Below are positions 7,363 through 16,527 of a stretch of DNA of 64,000 bases, piece after piece (positions within the stretch are counted from its first letter, which is position 1; the number at the start of each line of letters is the position of its first letter). The notes under the pieces are model-generated. The model was given only the letters and a program-made list of their open reading frames with translations, searched no databases and had not been told where the DNA came from. Source of the DNA: Labrenzia sp. VG12 (lineage in GTDB: Bacteria; Pseudomonadota; Alphaproteobacteria; Rhizobiales; Stappiaceae). The stretch lies in contig NZ_CP022529.1 in assembly GCF_002237595.1 (NCBI RefSeq), positions 5,858,001-5,922,000 on the forward strand. The letters are read 5' to 3'. A program made the translations under genes and the position numbers.

Positions 7363-8685
7363 TCAGTTTGAAACGAAATGCAGGCTGTTGAAGGTTCTCC
7401 GCCAGGCCGCTGTTTTTTCAGCCATCGCAGCCGGATCATTCGATCGAAGTGCCTCGGCGACCAGCCCGGCCAGTTCCGGCATGTCGGCTTCGTTCATCCC
7501 CCAGCGGACGAGTTCCGGTGTTCCGAACCTCAGACCGTTCATGTCGCCTTTGACCGGTGCGATCGGCAAGCCGATGCCGCAGGCGAGGAACCCGGCCTGG
7601 CGCAGTTTCTTCGAGGCGGTCTGTCCGCCGCCTAAAGCTGCCGCTTCCAGGGCGAACTGATGTGACGCCGTGATGCCCTTGCTGGTGGAAAAGACCGGCA
7701 GCCCCTCTGCGGACAAGGCCTCGGCCAGGCGCTTCGACGTTGCCGCCATGGTCTCTGCATAGGCTTTGCCATGGTCGCGCCAGTCCAGGAGCGTGATCGC
7801 AAGGGCCGCCGATTTGGCGACGTCGAAATTGGCGGTCAGACCCGGAAAGGCGATCTTGTCGACCTTTGCGGCAAGATCCCTGTCGTTGCTGACGATCAGG
7901 CCGCCGGCGGGACCACCCAGGCTTTTATAGGTGCTCATGGTCATCAGGTGCGCACCCTCGGCCAGCGGATCGGCAAAGACACCTCCTGCGATCATGCCAC
8001 ACTGGTGGGCTGCATCGAACAGCACGTGGGCCCCGACCTCGTCGGCAATTGCGCGAATTTCCCGGACTGGATGCGGAAAGAGGTTGAGGCTCATGCCGAT
8101 GGTGATCAGCTTGGGGCGCACGTCCAGAGCCATGGCACGCAGGCCTTCCAGGTCGATCGTGTAGCCGTCGGCGTCCACCGGAGCCTCGTGAATGGTGAGG
8201 CCATAAAGACCGGCGCATCCTGGAGCGTGGTGGGTCACGTGGCCGCCGACCGAGGCCGGCGGGGCGATGATCGCATCTCCAGGCTTTGTGGTGGCCATGA
8301 AGGCATAGAGGTTCGCGAGGGCGCCGGAAGCGACCCGGATCTCGGCATAAGTCGCGTTGAAAATCTCGCAGGCGAGATTGGCCGCGATCACTTCGATTTC
8401 CTCGATCGCCTCCAGCCCCATTTCGTATTTTTCACCCGGATGGCCCAGCGAGGGCCGTGATCCGAGGCCACTGGCCAGCAAGGCCTCGGCGCGCGGGTTC
8501 ATGACATTTGTCGCCGGGTTGAGGTTGAAGCAGTCGCGTTCGTGGATCTGCCGGTTTTCCTCCGCAAGCGTTTCGATGCGCCCGGCGAGTGCCGTAGACG
8601 AAAGTCCGGAGGTGGCGCTGGTGATGTCTGAAATGCGGGTTCTGACCTCGCTGGCGAGCCAGGGAAGGGTATCGGCAAGTGTCAT
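7363..8685 (-). CDS. Serine hydroxymethyltransferase-like PLP enzyme
   Basis: Fold-type I PLP enzyme of the GlyA family, 440 residues. It keeps ASGALANLYAF, the PLP-binding DAAHQCG (Asp224, His227) and the Schiff-base lysine, Lys254, in STYKSLGGPAGG. Standard GlyA has THKTLRGPRGG there: the histidine before the lysine is tyrosine and the arginine is absent. Such divergent paralogs include alpha-methylserine hydroxymethyltransferases, so a beta-hydroxy amino acid other than serine is possible. ATG 8685 is preceded by GGAG at 7-base spacing. It is divergent from a LysR regulator that probably controls it. Confidence 0.8.
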   Translation of the reverse strand: MTLADTLPWLASEVRTRISDITSATSGLSSTALAGRIETLAEENRQIHERDCFNLNPATNVMNPRAEALLASGLGSRPSLGHPGEKYEMGLEAIEEIEVIAANLACEIFNATYAEIRVASGALANLYAFMATTKPGDAIIAPPASVGGHVTHHAPGCAGLYGLTIHEAPVDADGYTIDLEGLRAMALDVRPKLITIGMSLNLFPHPVREIRAIADEVGAHVLFDAAHQCGMIAGGVFADPLAEGAHLMTMSTYKSLGGPAGGLIVSNDRDLAAKVDKIAFPGLTANFDVAKSAALAITLLDWRDHGKAYAETMAATSKRLAEALSAEGLPVFSTSKGITASHQFALEAAALGGGQTASKKLRQAGFLACGIGLPIAPVKGDMNGLRFGTPELVRWGMNEADMPELAGLVAEALRSNDPAAMAEKTAAWRRTFNSLHFVSN

Positions 8686-8796
8686 GTCGTTGCTCCAAGC
8701 GTCTCGGAAACCTGTTGCCTGGAGTGTCTTCGTTTGCTTGCTTTTCTGCAAATCAGAATTTAGAAAATAAAGGGCTAGAAAAACTAGGTCTTATCG

Positions 8797-9684
8797 ATGC
8801 CGGTATCGCCTCCTGTTCCCAGATTGCCCTCCCTGAACGCCCTCAGGGCCTTTGAGGCTGCCGCGCGACTTGGCGGCTTTGCTCAGGCTGCGGAGGAATT
8901 GCAGGTCACGCCCGGTGCTGTCGCCGCGCAGATCAAGTCCCTGGAAGAGGAGGTTGGAGAGGCGCTCTTTGAACGTCATGCCAGAGGGGTGCGGCTGACG
9001 GCCCTGGGCGAGCGCAGCCTGCCGTGTTTCGTGACTGCATTTGACACATTGACCGACGCCGTCCGCGCAATGAAACTTGATGCGGCGCCGGGCAGGGTTC
9101 ATGTCGCCGCGCTGCCCGCGCTGGCGCAGCTCTGGCTGGCGCCGCGACTGCCCTTGCTGCGCGAGCGCATTCCGGGTCTGGGTATATCAGTCACCGCGAT
9201 GGAGGCTCCGCCCAATCTGAAACGTGTGCCGTTTGACCTCTGTCTCTTTTATGAAGGACGGCCAGCCCGGGGAAAGACGGTGCTTGGCGCTGACGCGCTC
9301 GTGCCGGTCTGCACGCCGAAGGTCGCCGAGACACTGCACAAGCCGGAAGACCTCGTCGATGCCGTCTGCCTGACCGATACGGCCTGGGCAGAGGATTGGC
9401 GAGTCTGGGCAGCTGCGGCCTGCCCGGAAATCGGCCTGGTGCCGAAAGGTCCGGTTTTTTCCCTCTATGCCCTTGCGGTGGAAGAGGCACTCAACGGCGC
9501 CGGGATTCTGATGGCCCATGAGGCTCTGGTTGCTGACCATCTGCAAAGCGGAACGCTTGTGGCACCGTTCAGCATCCGTGTGCCCCTGCCGGATGTCATT
9601 TCGATGTGGAGCCTGCCCGGCGGGCAGGGCAGCGGAACTGCTGCGCGCGTCAGCGAAGAGTTGCGCAAGCTGACTGCGTCCTGA
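8797..9684 (+). CDS. LysR-family transcriptional regulator (GcvA-like)
   Basis: 295 residues. The N-terminal winged HTH (LPSLNALRAFEAAARLGGFAQAAEELQVTPGAV, quoted in part) has the GcvA-subgroup look, followed by the LysR effector domain. It is transcribed away from the SHMT-like gene across a 111-base AT-rich gap, the usual LysR target layout. By analogy the effector may be an amino acid. No clear T-N11-A site could be singled out. Confidence 0.85.
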   Translation: MPVSPPVPRLPSLNALRAFEAAARLGGFAQAAEELQVTPGAVAAQIKSLEEEVGEALFERHARGVRLTALGERSLPCFVTAFDTLTDAVRAMKLDAAPGRVHVAALPALAQLWLAPRLPLLRERIPGLGISVTAMEAPPNLKRVPFDLCLFYEGRPARGKTVLGADALVPVCTPKVAETLHKPEDLVDAVCLTDTAWAEDWRVWAAAACPEIGLVPKGPVFSLYALAVEEALNGAGILMAHEALVADHLQSGTLVAPFSIRVPLPDVISMWSLPGGQGSGTAARVSEELRKLTAS

Positions 9685-9689
9685 TGATT

Positions 9690-10619
9690 TCAGGCGGGAT
9701 TGTCCTTTGCCCGGTCGGACGAACCGGACTGCACCTTTGCGCCCCGCCACAGGATGAACAGACCTGACCCGACAATGACCGCACATCCGGTCAGCATCTG
9801 GGCGTCGATGCCCTCGCCAAACCAGACGACACCCAGAAGGACGCCAAACAGAAGCCTTGTGTAGCGAAACGGCGTGACGGTGGAGACTTCACCTGTCCGC
9901 ATGGCTTTCATCAGCGCGCTGTAGGCGACAACGCCGAAGGCCACGGCAGCGAGCAGAGCCAGCAGCGTTTCCTGTCCGGGCAGGGCGAATGCCGGCTGTT
10001 CCCAGAGCACGAAGGCGAGGCCGGCAATGACAATCGTCAGAAAGCCGTAAAAGCCCAGGACGTTGGTGCTCAGGGTTACGGGCGCGGCACGGCTGGCCAG
10101 GTCGCGGCCCGAAAACCCGAGCATGCCGACAACCGCCAGGAGAGAGAGCAGGGAAAAGCTGTCGCCCGCCGGACGCAAAACGATCAGAACACCGACAAGG
10201 CCGATGAGGATCGCGGTCCAGCGGCGCCAGCCAACCGTTTCTCCGAAGAACAGCGCAGCGCCGAGCACCACAAAGATCGGCGTAGCCTGAAGGATTGCCG
10301 TTGTCGAGGACAGTGGCGTCAGGGCAAGCGCAAGAATGTAGAACAGGCGCCCGACCAGTTCGAAGGCGAAGCGGATCTTCATGACGGGCGACAGCACGTC
10401 CCGGTGGAACACGGTCTCCCGCTTGATGGCGGCCAGTGCCCAAAAGGCGACGGCACCGCCAAGCCCGAACAGGATCAGGACTTCGCTCACCGGTAGGCCC
10501 GAAGCGGCCTGTTTGACCAGGGCATCTTCCAGGGCGAAGGCGGCCATCGCGGCAATCATCCAGAGGCTGCCGGCGACATTCGAAGACAGCACCGCGGATT
10601 TGAGGAAACGAAAAGGCAA
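9690..10619 (-). CDS. EamA/DMT-family permease
   Basis: About 309 residues with ten hydrophobic segments in two EamA repeats (SLWMIAAMAAFALEDALVKQ at the start; a second repeat beginning near LLSLLAVVGMLGFSGRDLASR). Members export metabolites or amino acids across the inner membrane; the substrate is not evident. The stop lies 5 bases beyond the convergent LysR stop. The 5' end is uncertain: the frame opens at TTG 10619 without a clear ribosome site, and a GTG near 10592 is an alternative. Confidence 0.8.
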   Translation of the reverse strand: MPFRFLKSAVLSSNVAGSLWMIAAMAAFALEDALVKQAASGLPVSEVLILFGLGGAVAFWALAAIKRETVFHRDVLSPVMKIRFAFELVGRLFYILALALTPLSSTTAILQATPIFVVLGAALFFGETVGWRRWTAILIGLVGVLIVLRPAGDSFSLLSLLAVVGMLGFSGRDLASRAAPVTLSTNVLGFYGFLTIVIAGLAFVLWEQPAFALPGQETLLALLAAVAFGVVAYSALMKAMRTGEVSTVTPFRYTRLLFGVLLGVVWFGEGIDAQMLTGCAVIVGSGLFILWRGAKVQSGSSDRAKDNPA

Positions 10620-10916
10620 GGATCAGGTCCGGATCGGGAAGGGCTGCGAAGAGATGCGCCTGTTTCCGGAACAGGGCCGGAAGGGCGTCAGAGCTGCGTT
10701 GCTTAGCACGAATGGTCACCCGTTGCTTTCAGAAAATTACAGCTGCAACAGGCCCTTATGGCACTGCCAGATTGTCGCGCATCCCGGGATTTCTACCAAA
10801 GGCGGAGGGGCAAACCCGGTTCCGTTGATATGAATCAACGCGTCTCCCGAAGGATCGTGCGCATGGTCGTGCCATCGTTGGCACCTTGCATGGATTCTAA
10901 GGACTGGGGCGCTAAA
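10620..10916 (+). promoter_or_regulatory. ccoN promoter region
   Basis: About 300 bases between the DMT permease and ccoN. It contains the perfect FNR/FixK box described separately. The open frame that reads through from 10758 is not coding: it crosses the box and lacks the CcoN N-terminal signature before ATG 10917. Confidence 0.6.
10825..10838. promoter_or_regulatory. Perfect FNR/FixK box upstream of ccoN
   Basis: TTGATATGAATCAA is an exact TTGAT-N4-ATCAA anaerobox, 78 bases before the ccoN ATG. That distance fits an activator site near -40 with a short 5' leader. It links the oxidase operon to FixK (2862-3575). Confidence 0.9.
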
Positions 10917-12572
10917 ATGTCACAAAACAAGACCAATATGGTCTCGCTCGAGGAAGGTGGTTTTGCCATCTTTCTCGTGCTGCTTGCATTCGCCTGCATC
11001 ATCGTTGCAGGCAAGACCTTTGATCAGGTCATGGCATTCCACGCTGGCATCGGGGCGTTGTTCGCCGCGGTCAGTGTCTTCCTGATCTTCAAAAACTACT
11101 TCGACGACGGCGGGCAGAAAATCCCGGCGGAAGTCGACGGCAAACCGAACTACAACATGGGGCCGGTCAAGTTCGGCACCATTGCAGCGATGTTCTGGGG
11201 GCTTGCGGGTTTCACCGTCGGGCTTGTCATCGCGTTGCAGCTGGCCTGGCCGGCGCTCAATTTCGATCTGCCCTGGACCAATTTCGGACGCCTGCGCCCA
11301 CTGCACACCTCTGCGGTGATTTTTGCGTTTGGCGGCAACGTCCTGCTGGCAACGTCCATGTATGTCGTGCAGCGGACCTGCCGCGTACGCATGCCGGGCA
11401 AGATCCTGCCCTGGTTCGTGATCCTCGGCTACAACGCCTTCATCGTGATTGCCGGCACGGGCTATCTGCTCGGCGCCACGCAGGGCAAGGAATATGCGGA
11501 ACCGGAATGGTATGCCGATCTGTGGCTGACCATCGTCTGGGTCTTCTACCTGCTCCTGTTCCTCGGCACGCTGTGGAAGCGCAAGGAACCGCACATCTAT
11601 GTGGCCAACTGGTTCTATCTGGCGTTCATCGTCACGATTGCCATGCTGCACATCACCAACAACCTGACGATCCCGGTCTCGATCTACTCGACCAAGTCCT
11701 ACATCGTCTGGGCGGGTGTTCAGGATGCGATGGTTCAATGGTGGTACGGCCACAACGCGGTGGGCTTCTTCCTGACCGCCGGCTTCCTGGCCATCATGTA
11801 CTACTTCATTCCGAAGCAGGCTGATCGTCCGGTCTACTCCTACCGGCTGTCGATCGTGCACTTCTGGGCCCTGATCTTCATCTATATCTGGGCCGGACCG
11901 CACCACCTGCACTACACCGCTCTGCCGCAATGGGCCTCCACCCTCGGTGCAACCTTTTCCATCATCCTGTGGATGCCTTCCTGGGGCGGCATGATCAACG
12001 GTCTGATGACCCTGTCAGGCGCCTGGGACAAGCTCCGCACCGATCCGGTGCTGCGCATGATGGTGGTTTCGGTCGCCTTCTACGGCATGTCCACCTTCGA
12101 AGGCCCGCTGATGAGCCTGCGGTCCGTCAACTCCCTGTCGCACTACACGGACTGGACCATCGGTCACGTTCACTCCGGTGCGCTCGGCTGGGTCGGCTAC
12201 ATCTCCTTCGGCGCGATCTACTGCCTGGTTCCGTGGCTCTGGAACAAGAAGCAGCTCTATTCGCTGAAACTGGTGAACTGGCACTTCTGGCTGTCCACGC
12301 TCGGTATCGTTCTCTACATCACAGCGATGTGGGTGTCCGGTATCATGCAGGGCCTGATGTGGCGCGCCTATGACAGCCTCGGCTTCCTGGAATACTCCTT
12401 CGTGGAAACCGTGGAGGCGATGCATCCCTTCTACATCATCCGTGCTCTCGGTGGTGCGCTCTTCGTGATCGGCGCCGTGATCATGGCCTACAATCTCTGG
12501 ATGACCGTCCGTCATGGCGAGGCTGAAGAAGCCGACACCACGCCGGCTGGCTCCCTGGCTCCGGCCGAATAA
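10917..12572 (+). CDS. ccoN: cbb3-type cytochrome c oxidase subunit I
   Basis: Catalytic heme-copper subunit of the high-affinity terminal oxidase in the inner membrane. About 551 residues with twelve hydrophobic segments. Ligand histidines are visible in LRPLHTSAV (low-spin heme), WWYGHNAVGF (CuB), GPHHLHYTALP (CuB) and TIGHVHSGALGW (hemes). The start is placed at ATG 10917 (MSQNKTN); the longer frame includes promoter sequence. The operon continues with ccoO 14 bases later. Confidence 0.97.
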   Translation: MSQNKTNMVSLEEGGFAIFLVLLAFACIIVAGKTFDQVMAFHAGIGALFAAVSVFLIFKNYFDDGGQKIPAEVDGKPNYNMGPVKFGTIAAMFWGLAGFTVGLVIALQLAWPALNFDLPWTNFGRLRPLHTSAVIFAFGGNVLLATSMYVVQRTCRVRMPGKILPWFVILGYNAFIVIAGTGYLLGATQGKEYAEPEWYADLWLTIVWVFYLLLFLGTLWKRKEPHIYVANWFYLAFIVTIAMLHITNNLTIPVSIYSTKSYIVWAGVQDAMVQWWYGHNAVGFFLTAGFLAIMYYFIPKQADRPVYSYRLSIVHFWALIFIYIWAGPHHLHYTALPQWASTLGATFSIILWMPSWGGMINGLMTLSGAWDKLRTDPVLRMMVVSVAFYGMSTFEGPLMSLRSVNSLSHYTDWTIGHVHSGALGWVGYISFGAIYCLVPWLWNKKQLYSLKLVNWHFWLSTLGIVLYITAMWVSGIMQGLMWRAYDSLGFLEYSFVETVEAMHPFYIIRALGGALFVIGAVIMAYNLWMTVRHGEAEEADTTPAGSLAPAE

Positions 12573-12586
12573 GGGAGGCTTGATAA

Positions 12587-13321
12587 ATGTCTGCATGGAA
12601 TAAGCACCAAATCTTCGAAAAGAACTCCTTCGTTCTTCTTGTCGGCATCCTTGTCGCGGTCTCAGTTGGCGGTCTGGTCGAGATTGCACCGCTCTTCTAT
12701 CTGAAGAGCACGATCGAGAAGACGGAAGGCATGCGGCCCTACACGCCGCTGGAACTCGCCGGCCGGGACATCTACATCCGCGAGGGCTGCTATCTCTGCC
12801 ACTCGCAGATGATCCGGCCGATGCGGGACGAACTGGAGCGCTACGGTCACTTCTCTCTGGCAGCAGAGTCGATGTATGACCACCCGTTCCAGTGGGGGTC
12901 CAAGCGAACAGGCCCGGATCTTGCCCGCGTTGGCGGCAAGTATTCCGACGCCTGGCACACGGAGCACCTGATCGATCCGCGCTCGCTGGTGCCGGCCTCG
13001 ATCATGCCCGGCTATCCGTTCCTGGCTGAAAACAAGCTGAATGGACGCGATATCCAGGCTGCCCTGACCGTGAACACCATTGTCGGTGTGCCCTACACGG
13101 ACGAGCAGGTCGAAAACGCGCTCAGCGACCTGATGGCCCAGGCCCGGCCGGACACGGATGCCGCCTACGAGTTCGAGGAACGCTGGCCGACGGCCAAGAT
13201 CCGCGACTTCGACGGCAATCCGGACGCGGTCACGGAGATGGATGCCCTCGTGGCCTATCTCCAGGTCCTCGGCACCATGGTCGACTTCTCGATCTATGAC
13301 GACAAGGCAAACGCGAGGTAA
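12587..13321 (+). CDS. ccoO: cbb3-type cytochrome c oxidase subunit II (monoheme)
   Basis: 244 residues. One N-terminal membrane anchor (FVLLVGILVAVSVGGLVEIAPL) and a periplasmic cytochrome c domain with a single CYLCH heme motif and a distal methionine region (SIMPGYPF). It passes electrons from CcoP to CcoN. GGGAGG lies ten bases before ATG 12587. Confidence 0.97.
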   Translation: MSAWNKHQIFEKNSFVLLVGILVAVSVGGLVEIAPLFYLKSTIEKTEGMRPYTPLELAGRDIYIREGCYLCHSQMIRPMRDELERYGHFSLAAESMYDHPFQWGSKRTGPDLARVGGKYSDAWHTEHLIDPRSLVPASIMPGYPFLAENKLNGRDIQAALTVNTIVGVPYTDEQVENALSDLMAQARPDTDAAYEFEERWPTAKIRDFDGNPDAVTEMDALVAYLQVLGTMVDFSIYDDKANAR

Positions 13322-13326
13322 CGGCG

Positions 13327-13482
13327 ATGAACGAGACGTATACCGCTTTCGCGGGCTTCGCGCAGACCTGGGGCCTGCTCTACTTCATGATCCTGTTTGG
13401 CATCGTTCTGGCCTACGCATTGTGGCCGAAGAACAAGAAAAAGTTCGACGACGCTGCCCAGATCCCGTTTCGGGAGGATTGA
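13327..13482 (+). CDS. ccoQ: cbb3-type oxidase assembly/stability subunit CcoQ
   Basis: 51-residue membrane peptide starting at ATG 13327 and ending with TGA 13480-13482, between ccoO and ccoP. One hydrophobic helix (LLYFMILFGIVLAYALWP) is followed by a lysine-rich cytosolic tail. Size, position and the helix-WPK pattern match CcoQ/FixQ, which stabilises the oxidase complex. Confidence 0.93.
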   Translation: MNETYTAFAGFAQTWGLLYFMILFGIVLAYALWPKNKKKFDDAAQIPFRED

Positions 13483-13485
13483 TTG

Positions 13486-14364
13486 ATGGCTGATACACAC
13501 AACAAGGAAGTCGACCAGGTCTCCGGGGTCGAAACCACCGGCCACGAGTGGGACGGTCTGAAGGAGCTCAACAATCCCCTGCCGAAATGGTGGCTCTATG
13601 TCTTCTATGCCACCATCGTCTGGGCCTTGGTCTACTGGGTGCTCTATCCGTCCTGGCCGCTGATCTCCAGCTACACCACCGGTGTTCTGGGCGCCAACCA
13701 GCGTCTGGAGGCGATCCAGGCCTATGATGACGGCGTCGCCGGACGGTCCGAGTTTGCCGACAAGATCGTCGCGGCGTCCCTTGAGGACATCGCTGCCGAT
13801 CAGGAACTGCTGCAGTTTGCGCTGGCAAACGGTCAGGCTGCCTTCGGTGACAACTGCGCACCGTGCCACGGCTCCGGCGGCACGGGGTCGGAAGGCTATC
13901 CGAACCTGCAGGACGACACCTGGATCTGGGGCGGCACGCTGGACGACATCCACACCACGCTGCTTTACGGCATCCGTTCGGACTATGACGATGCCCGCAT
14001 CGGCGAAATGCCGGCCTACGGTCGCGACGAGCTCCTGAGCAAGGACGAGATCAACCAGGTCGCCAACTATGTGGCGTCCCGTGCCGGACTGGAGACGGAC
14101 GAGGGTGTCGATCTGGCGGCCGGGCAGGTTCTCTATGAGGACAATTGCGCGGCCTGTCACGGCGACAACCTGGAAGGCATCCAGGAAGTCGGCGCTCCGA
14201 GCCTAACCTCGGCCAACTACCTCTATGGCAAGTCGCTTGCGGCCATCAAGGCGCAGGTCACCAACCCGCGCAACGGCGTCATGCCCGGCTGGGCAGATCG
14301 TCTGGACCCGGCGACCATCAAGTCGCTCACCGTCTATGTCCACTCCTTCGGGGGCGGTCAGTAA
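13486..14364 (+). CDS. ccoP: cbb3-type cytochrome c oxidase subunit III (diheme)
   Basis: 292 residues. It has an N-terminal FixP_N segment with membrane helix (PKWWLYVFYATIVWALVYW) and two cytochrome c domains with CAPCHG and CAACHG heme motifs. It accepts electrons from the bc1 complex or soluble cytochrome c. ATG 13486 follows GGGAGG in the end of ccoQ; a TTG at 13483 is the frame edge only. It is the last gene of the first cco unit, with a terminator 53 bases beyond. Confidence 0.97.
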   Translation: MADTHNKEVDQVSGVETTGHEWDGLKELNNPLPKWWLYVFYATIVWALVYWVLYPSWPLISSYTTGVLGANQRLEAIQAYDDGVAGRSEFADKIVAASLEDIAADQELLQFALANGQAAFGDNCAPCHGSGGTGSEGYPNLQDDTWIWGGTLDDIHTTLLYGIRSDYDDARIGEMPAYGRDELLSKDEINQVANYVASRAGLETDEGVDLAAGQVLYEDNCAACHGDNLEGIQEVGAPSLTSANYLYGKSLAAIKAQVTNPRNGVMPGWADRLDPATIKSLTVYVHSFGGGQ

Positions 14365-14416
14365 GACTGACAGTGTCCGGCGCGATAAAAGCGCCGGAAC
14401 TGAAGGCCAATTTGAT

Positions 14417-14454
14417 CCGGCGCAAAGTGTGACGCTTTGCGCCGGTTTATTTTG
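14417..14454 (+). terminator. Terminator between ccoP and ccoG
   Basis: An 11-bp perfect stem CCGGCGCAAAG / CTTTGCGCCGG (14417-14445) with a 7-base loop, followed by TTTATTTT. It separates ccoNOQP from ccoGHIS, so the assembly genes need read-through or their own promoter. Confidence 0.85.
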
Positions 14455-14536
14455 AGCCCATGTCGTCCATGATCGACGGCATCTCGTTTATCAGGATCCC
14501 ATTGGGGCGGGATCGCGTTACAAAGGACGGAACGGT

Positions 14537-16000
14537 ATGTCTACGGACACCGAAACGCAGGGGGACGCGCACTCAGAGGAGTGGTTTGCTTCCGCCAAAA
14601 AGATCTACCCAATGGCAACACACGGCCTGTTCCGCAGGATCAAGTGGACGTTGCTGTTCATCACCCTTGGTATCTACTATTTCCTGCCCTTCATTCGCTT
14701 TGACCGCGGCCCGGACGCGCCGAGCCAGGCTGTTCTCATCGATATGGAGGCCAAACGGGCCTATTTCTTCTTCATCGAGATCTGGCCTCAGGAAGTCTAT
14801 TACCTGACCGGTCTCCTGATCATTGCCGCAGTGGCGCTGTTCCTGATGAACGCCGTCGCCGGGCGAATCTGGTGTGGCTATCTCTGCCCGCAAACGGTCT
14901 GGACCGACCTGTTTCTCTGGGTCGAACGCAAGGTCGAAGGCGACCGCCGCGAGCGGATCGCGCTCGACAAGGAACCCTGGACCTTCGGCAAGGTGGGCAA
15001 GCGTGCCACCAAACACTTCTTCTGGCTGATGATCGCCTGGTGGACCGGCGGGGCCTGGGTGCTCTATTTCAATGATGCTCCGACGCTGGTCTGGCAGCTT
15101 CTGACCTTTCAGGCGCCGATGATTGCCTATATCTGGATCGGTATCCTGACCTCGACGACCTATCTGCTCGCCGGCTTCATGCGTGAACAGGTCTGCATCT
15201 ATATGTGCCCGTGGCCGCGCATCCAGGCGGCGCTGACCGACGAAAAGGCGCTGAACGTCACCTATCGCTGGGACCGGGGCGAGCCGCGCGGCTCGCTGAA
15301 GCAGAACAAGAAACTGGCCGCCGAGGGCATGCCGGCCGGCGACTGCATCGACTGTTACCAGTGTTTCCAGGTCTGTCCGACCGGTGTCGACATCCGCAAG
15401 GGCATGCAACTGGACTGCATCCAGTGCGGCCTGTGCATCGATGCCTGCGACAACATCATGACGAAGATCGGCAAGCCGACCGGGCTGATTGCCTATGATA
15501 CGGACGAGAATATCGAGCGCCGGATCGAGGGCAAGGAACCTGTCTACGAGATCGTCCGCGTGCGTACGGTCGTCTATGCGGCCATCATCGCCCTGGTTGG
15601 AGCGATCATGCTGTTCACCCTGCTGAACCGCGATTTTGCCGACATCAGCGTGCTCCATGACCGCAACCCGGTCTTCGTGGAACAGTCCGACGGCACCGTC
15701 CGCAACGGTTACACCGTGCGCCTGTCCAACAAACGCCGCCACGAGCGCAGCTTCATGCTGCATGTCGAAGGCATGCCGCCCAACACGCTCGTGGAAGCCG
15801 TCGGTGTCGATTCGACCTTTGCCGGCCGGCCGATCATTTCCGTCGGGCCGGACACAACCCGTGAAGTCCGGGTTCTGGTGACGTCACCGCCCTGGGCCGA
15901 GATGCCGCATTCCACACCCGTGACCTTCCGCATCACCGAAAGCGTGATGGGCGAGGTGATCACCGCCAAAGACACGTTCAAAGCGCCGGAAAAGCCTTGA
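14537..16000 (+). CDS. ccoG: cbb3 oxidase biogenesis ferredoxin/Cu reductase CcoG (FixG, RdxA)
   Basis: 487 residues. Membrane segments occupy the first 220 residues, including the WCGYLCPQTVW and CIYMCPWPR cysteine motifs. Two 4Fe-4S clusters follow (CIDCYQCFQVCP and CIQCGLCIDAC), then a membrane helix and a periplasmic Ig-like FixG_C domain. Family work assigns it to copper reduction for CuB insertion in CcoN. ATG 14537 follows an AAAGGACGG ribosome site. No FNR box was found in the 170-base gap upstream. Confidence 0.95.
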   Translation: MSTDTETQGDAHSEEWFASAKKIYPMATHGLFRRIKWTLLFITLGIYYFLPFIRFDRGPDAPSQAVLIDMEAKRAYFFFIEIWPQEVYYLTGLLIIAAVALFLMNAVAGRIWCGYLCPQTVWTDLFLWVERKVEGDRRERIALDKEPWTFGKVGKRATKHFFWLMIAWWTGGAWVLYFNDAPTLVWQLLTFQAPMIAYIWIGILTSTTYLLAGFMREQVCIYMCPWPRIQAALTDEKALNVTYRWDRGEPRGSLKQNKKLAAEGMPAGDCIDCYQCFQVCPTGVDIRKGMQLDCIQCGLCIDACDNIMTKIGKPTGLIAYDTDENIERRIEGKEPVYEIVRVRTVVYAAIIALVGAIMLFTLLNRDFADISVLHDRNPVFVEQSDGTVRNGYTVRLSNKRRHERSFMLHVEGMPPNTLVEAVGVDSTFAGRPIISVGPDTTREVRVLVTSPPWAEMPHSTPVTFRITESVMGEVITAKDTFKAPEKP

Positions 16001-16010
16001 GGAGAAACGG

Positions 16011-16523
16011 ATGACAATGGTTCAGTCGAACATGAAGGACCCCAAGGCCATCACCGGCAAGACGGTGCTCGCCTGGCTGCTCTGCTTCTTCGGTGTGGTC
16101 TTCACCGCCAATGCGATCTTCATCTATCTCGCGCTCGGGTCTTTCCCGGGCGTGGTGGTGGAAAGTTCCTACGAGGCCGGACAGGCCTATAATCAGGAAA
16201 TCGCCGCGGCAAAGGCACAGGCGGAACTCAACTGGCAGGTGACAAGCGAGTTCGTGCGCACCGACGGAAACAGTGGCGAATTGATCGTCACCGCCAAGGA
16301 TGCCGAAGGCACACCGCTTTTCGGCGTGGAACTCAATGCCATGATGCGCAACCCGGTCGATGACAATGCCGATATGAGCGTTGTCTTCAATGCCGATGGT
16401 GGCGGCCGCTACATTGGTGAAGTCAGCGATGTGACCGCCGGCAACTGGTCGCTCATTCTGCTGATCAGCCAGGACGGTGAGCGCAAGTTCAAATCCGAAA
16501 ACCGGATTTTCGTTAAAGAGTGA
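16011..16523 (+). CDS. ccoH: FixH family protein
   Basis: 170 residues with one N-terminal membrane helix (VLAWLLCFFGVVFTANAIFIYLAL, in part) and a periplasmic beta-rich FixH domain. It takes part in cbb3 oxidase assembly. AGGAGAAACGG precedes ATG 16011, ten bases after ccoG. Confidence 0.93.
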   Translation: MTMVQSNMKDPKAITGKTVLAWLLCFFGVVFTANAIFIYLALGSFPGVVVESSYEAGQAYNQEIAAAKAQAELNWQVTSEFVRTDGNSGELIVTAKDAEGTPLFGVELNAMMRNPVDDNADMSVVFNADGGGRYIGEVSDVTAGNWSLILLISQDGERKFKSENRIFVKE

Positions 16524-16527
16524 CGGC

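Noticed and set aside
10758..10916. Longer N-terminus for CcoN
   Set aside because: It crosses a perfect FNR/FixK box and has no similarity to CcoN N-termini; ATG 10917 is the usual start.
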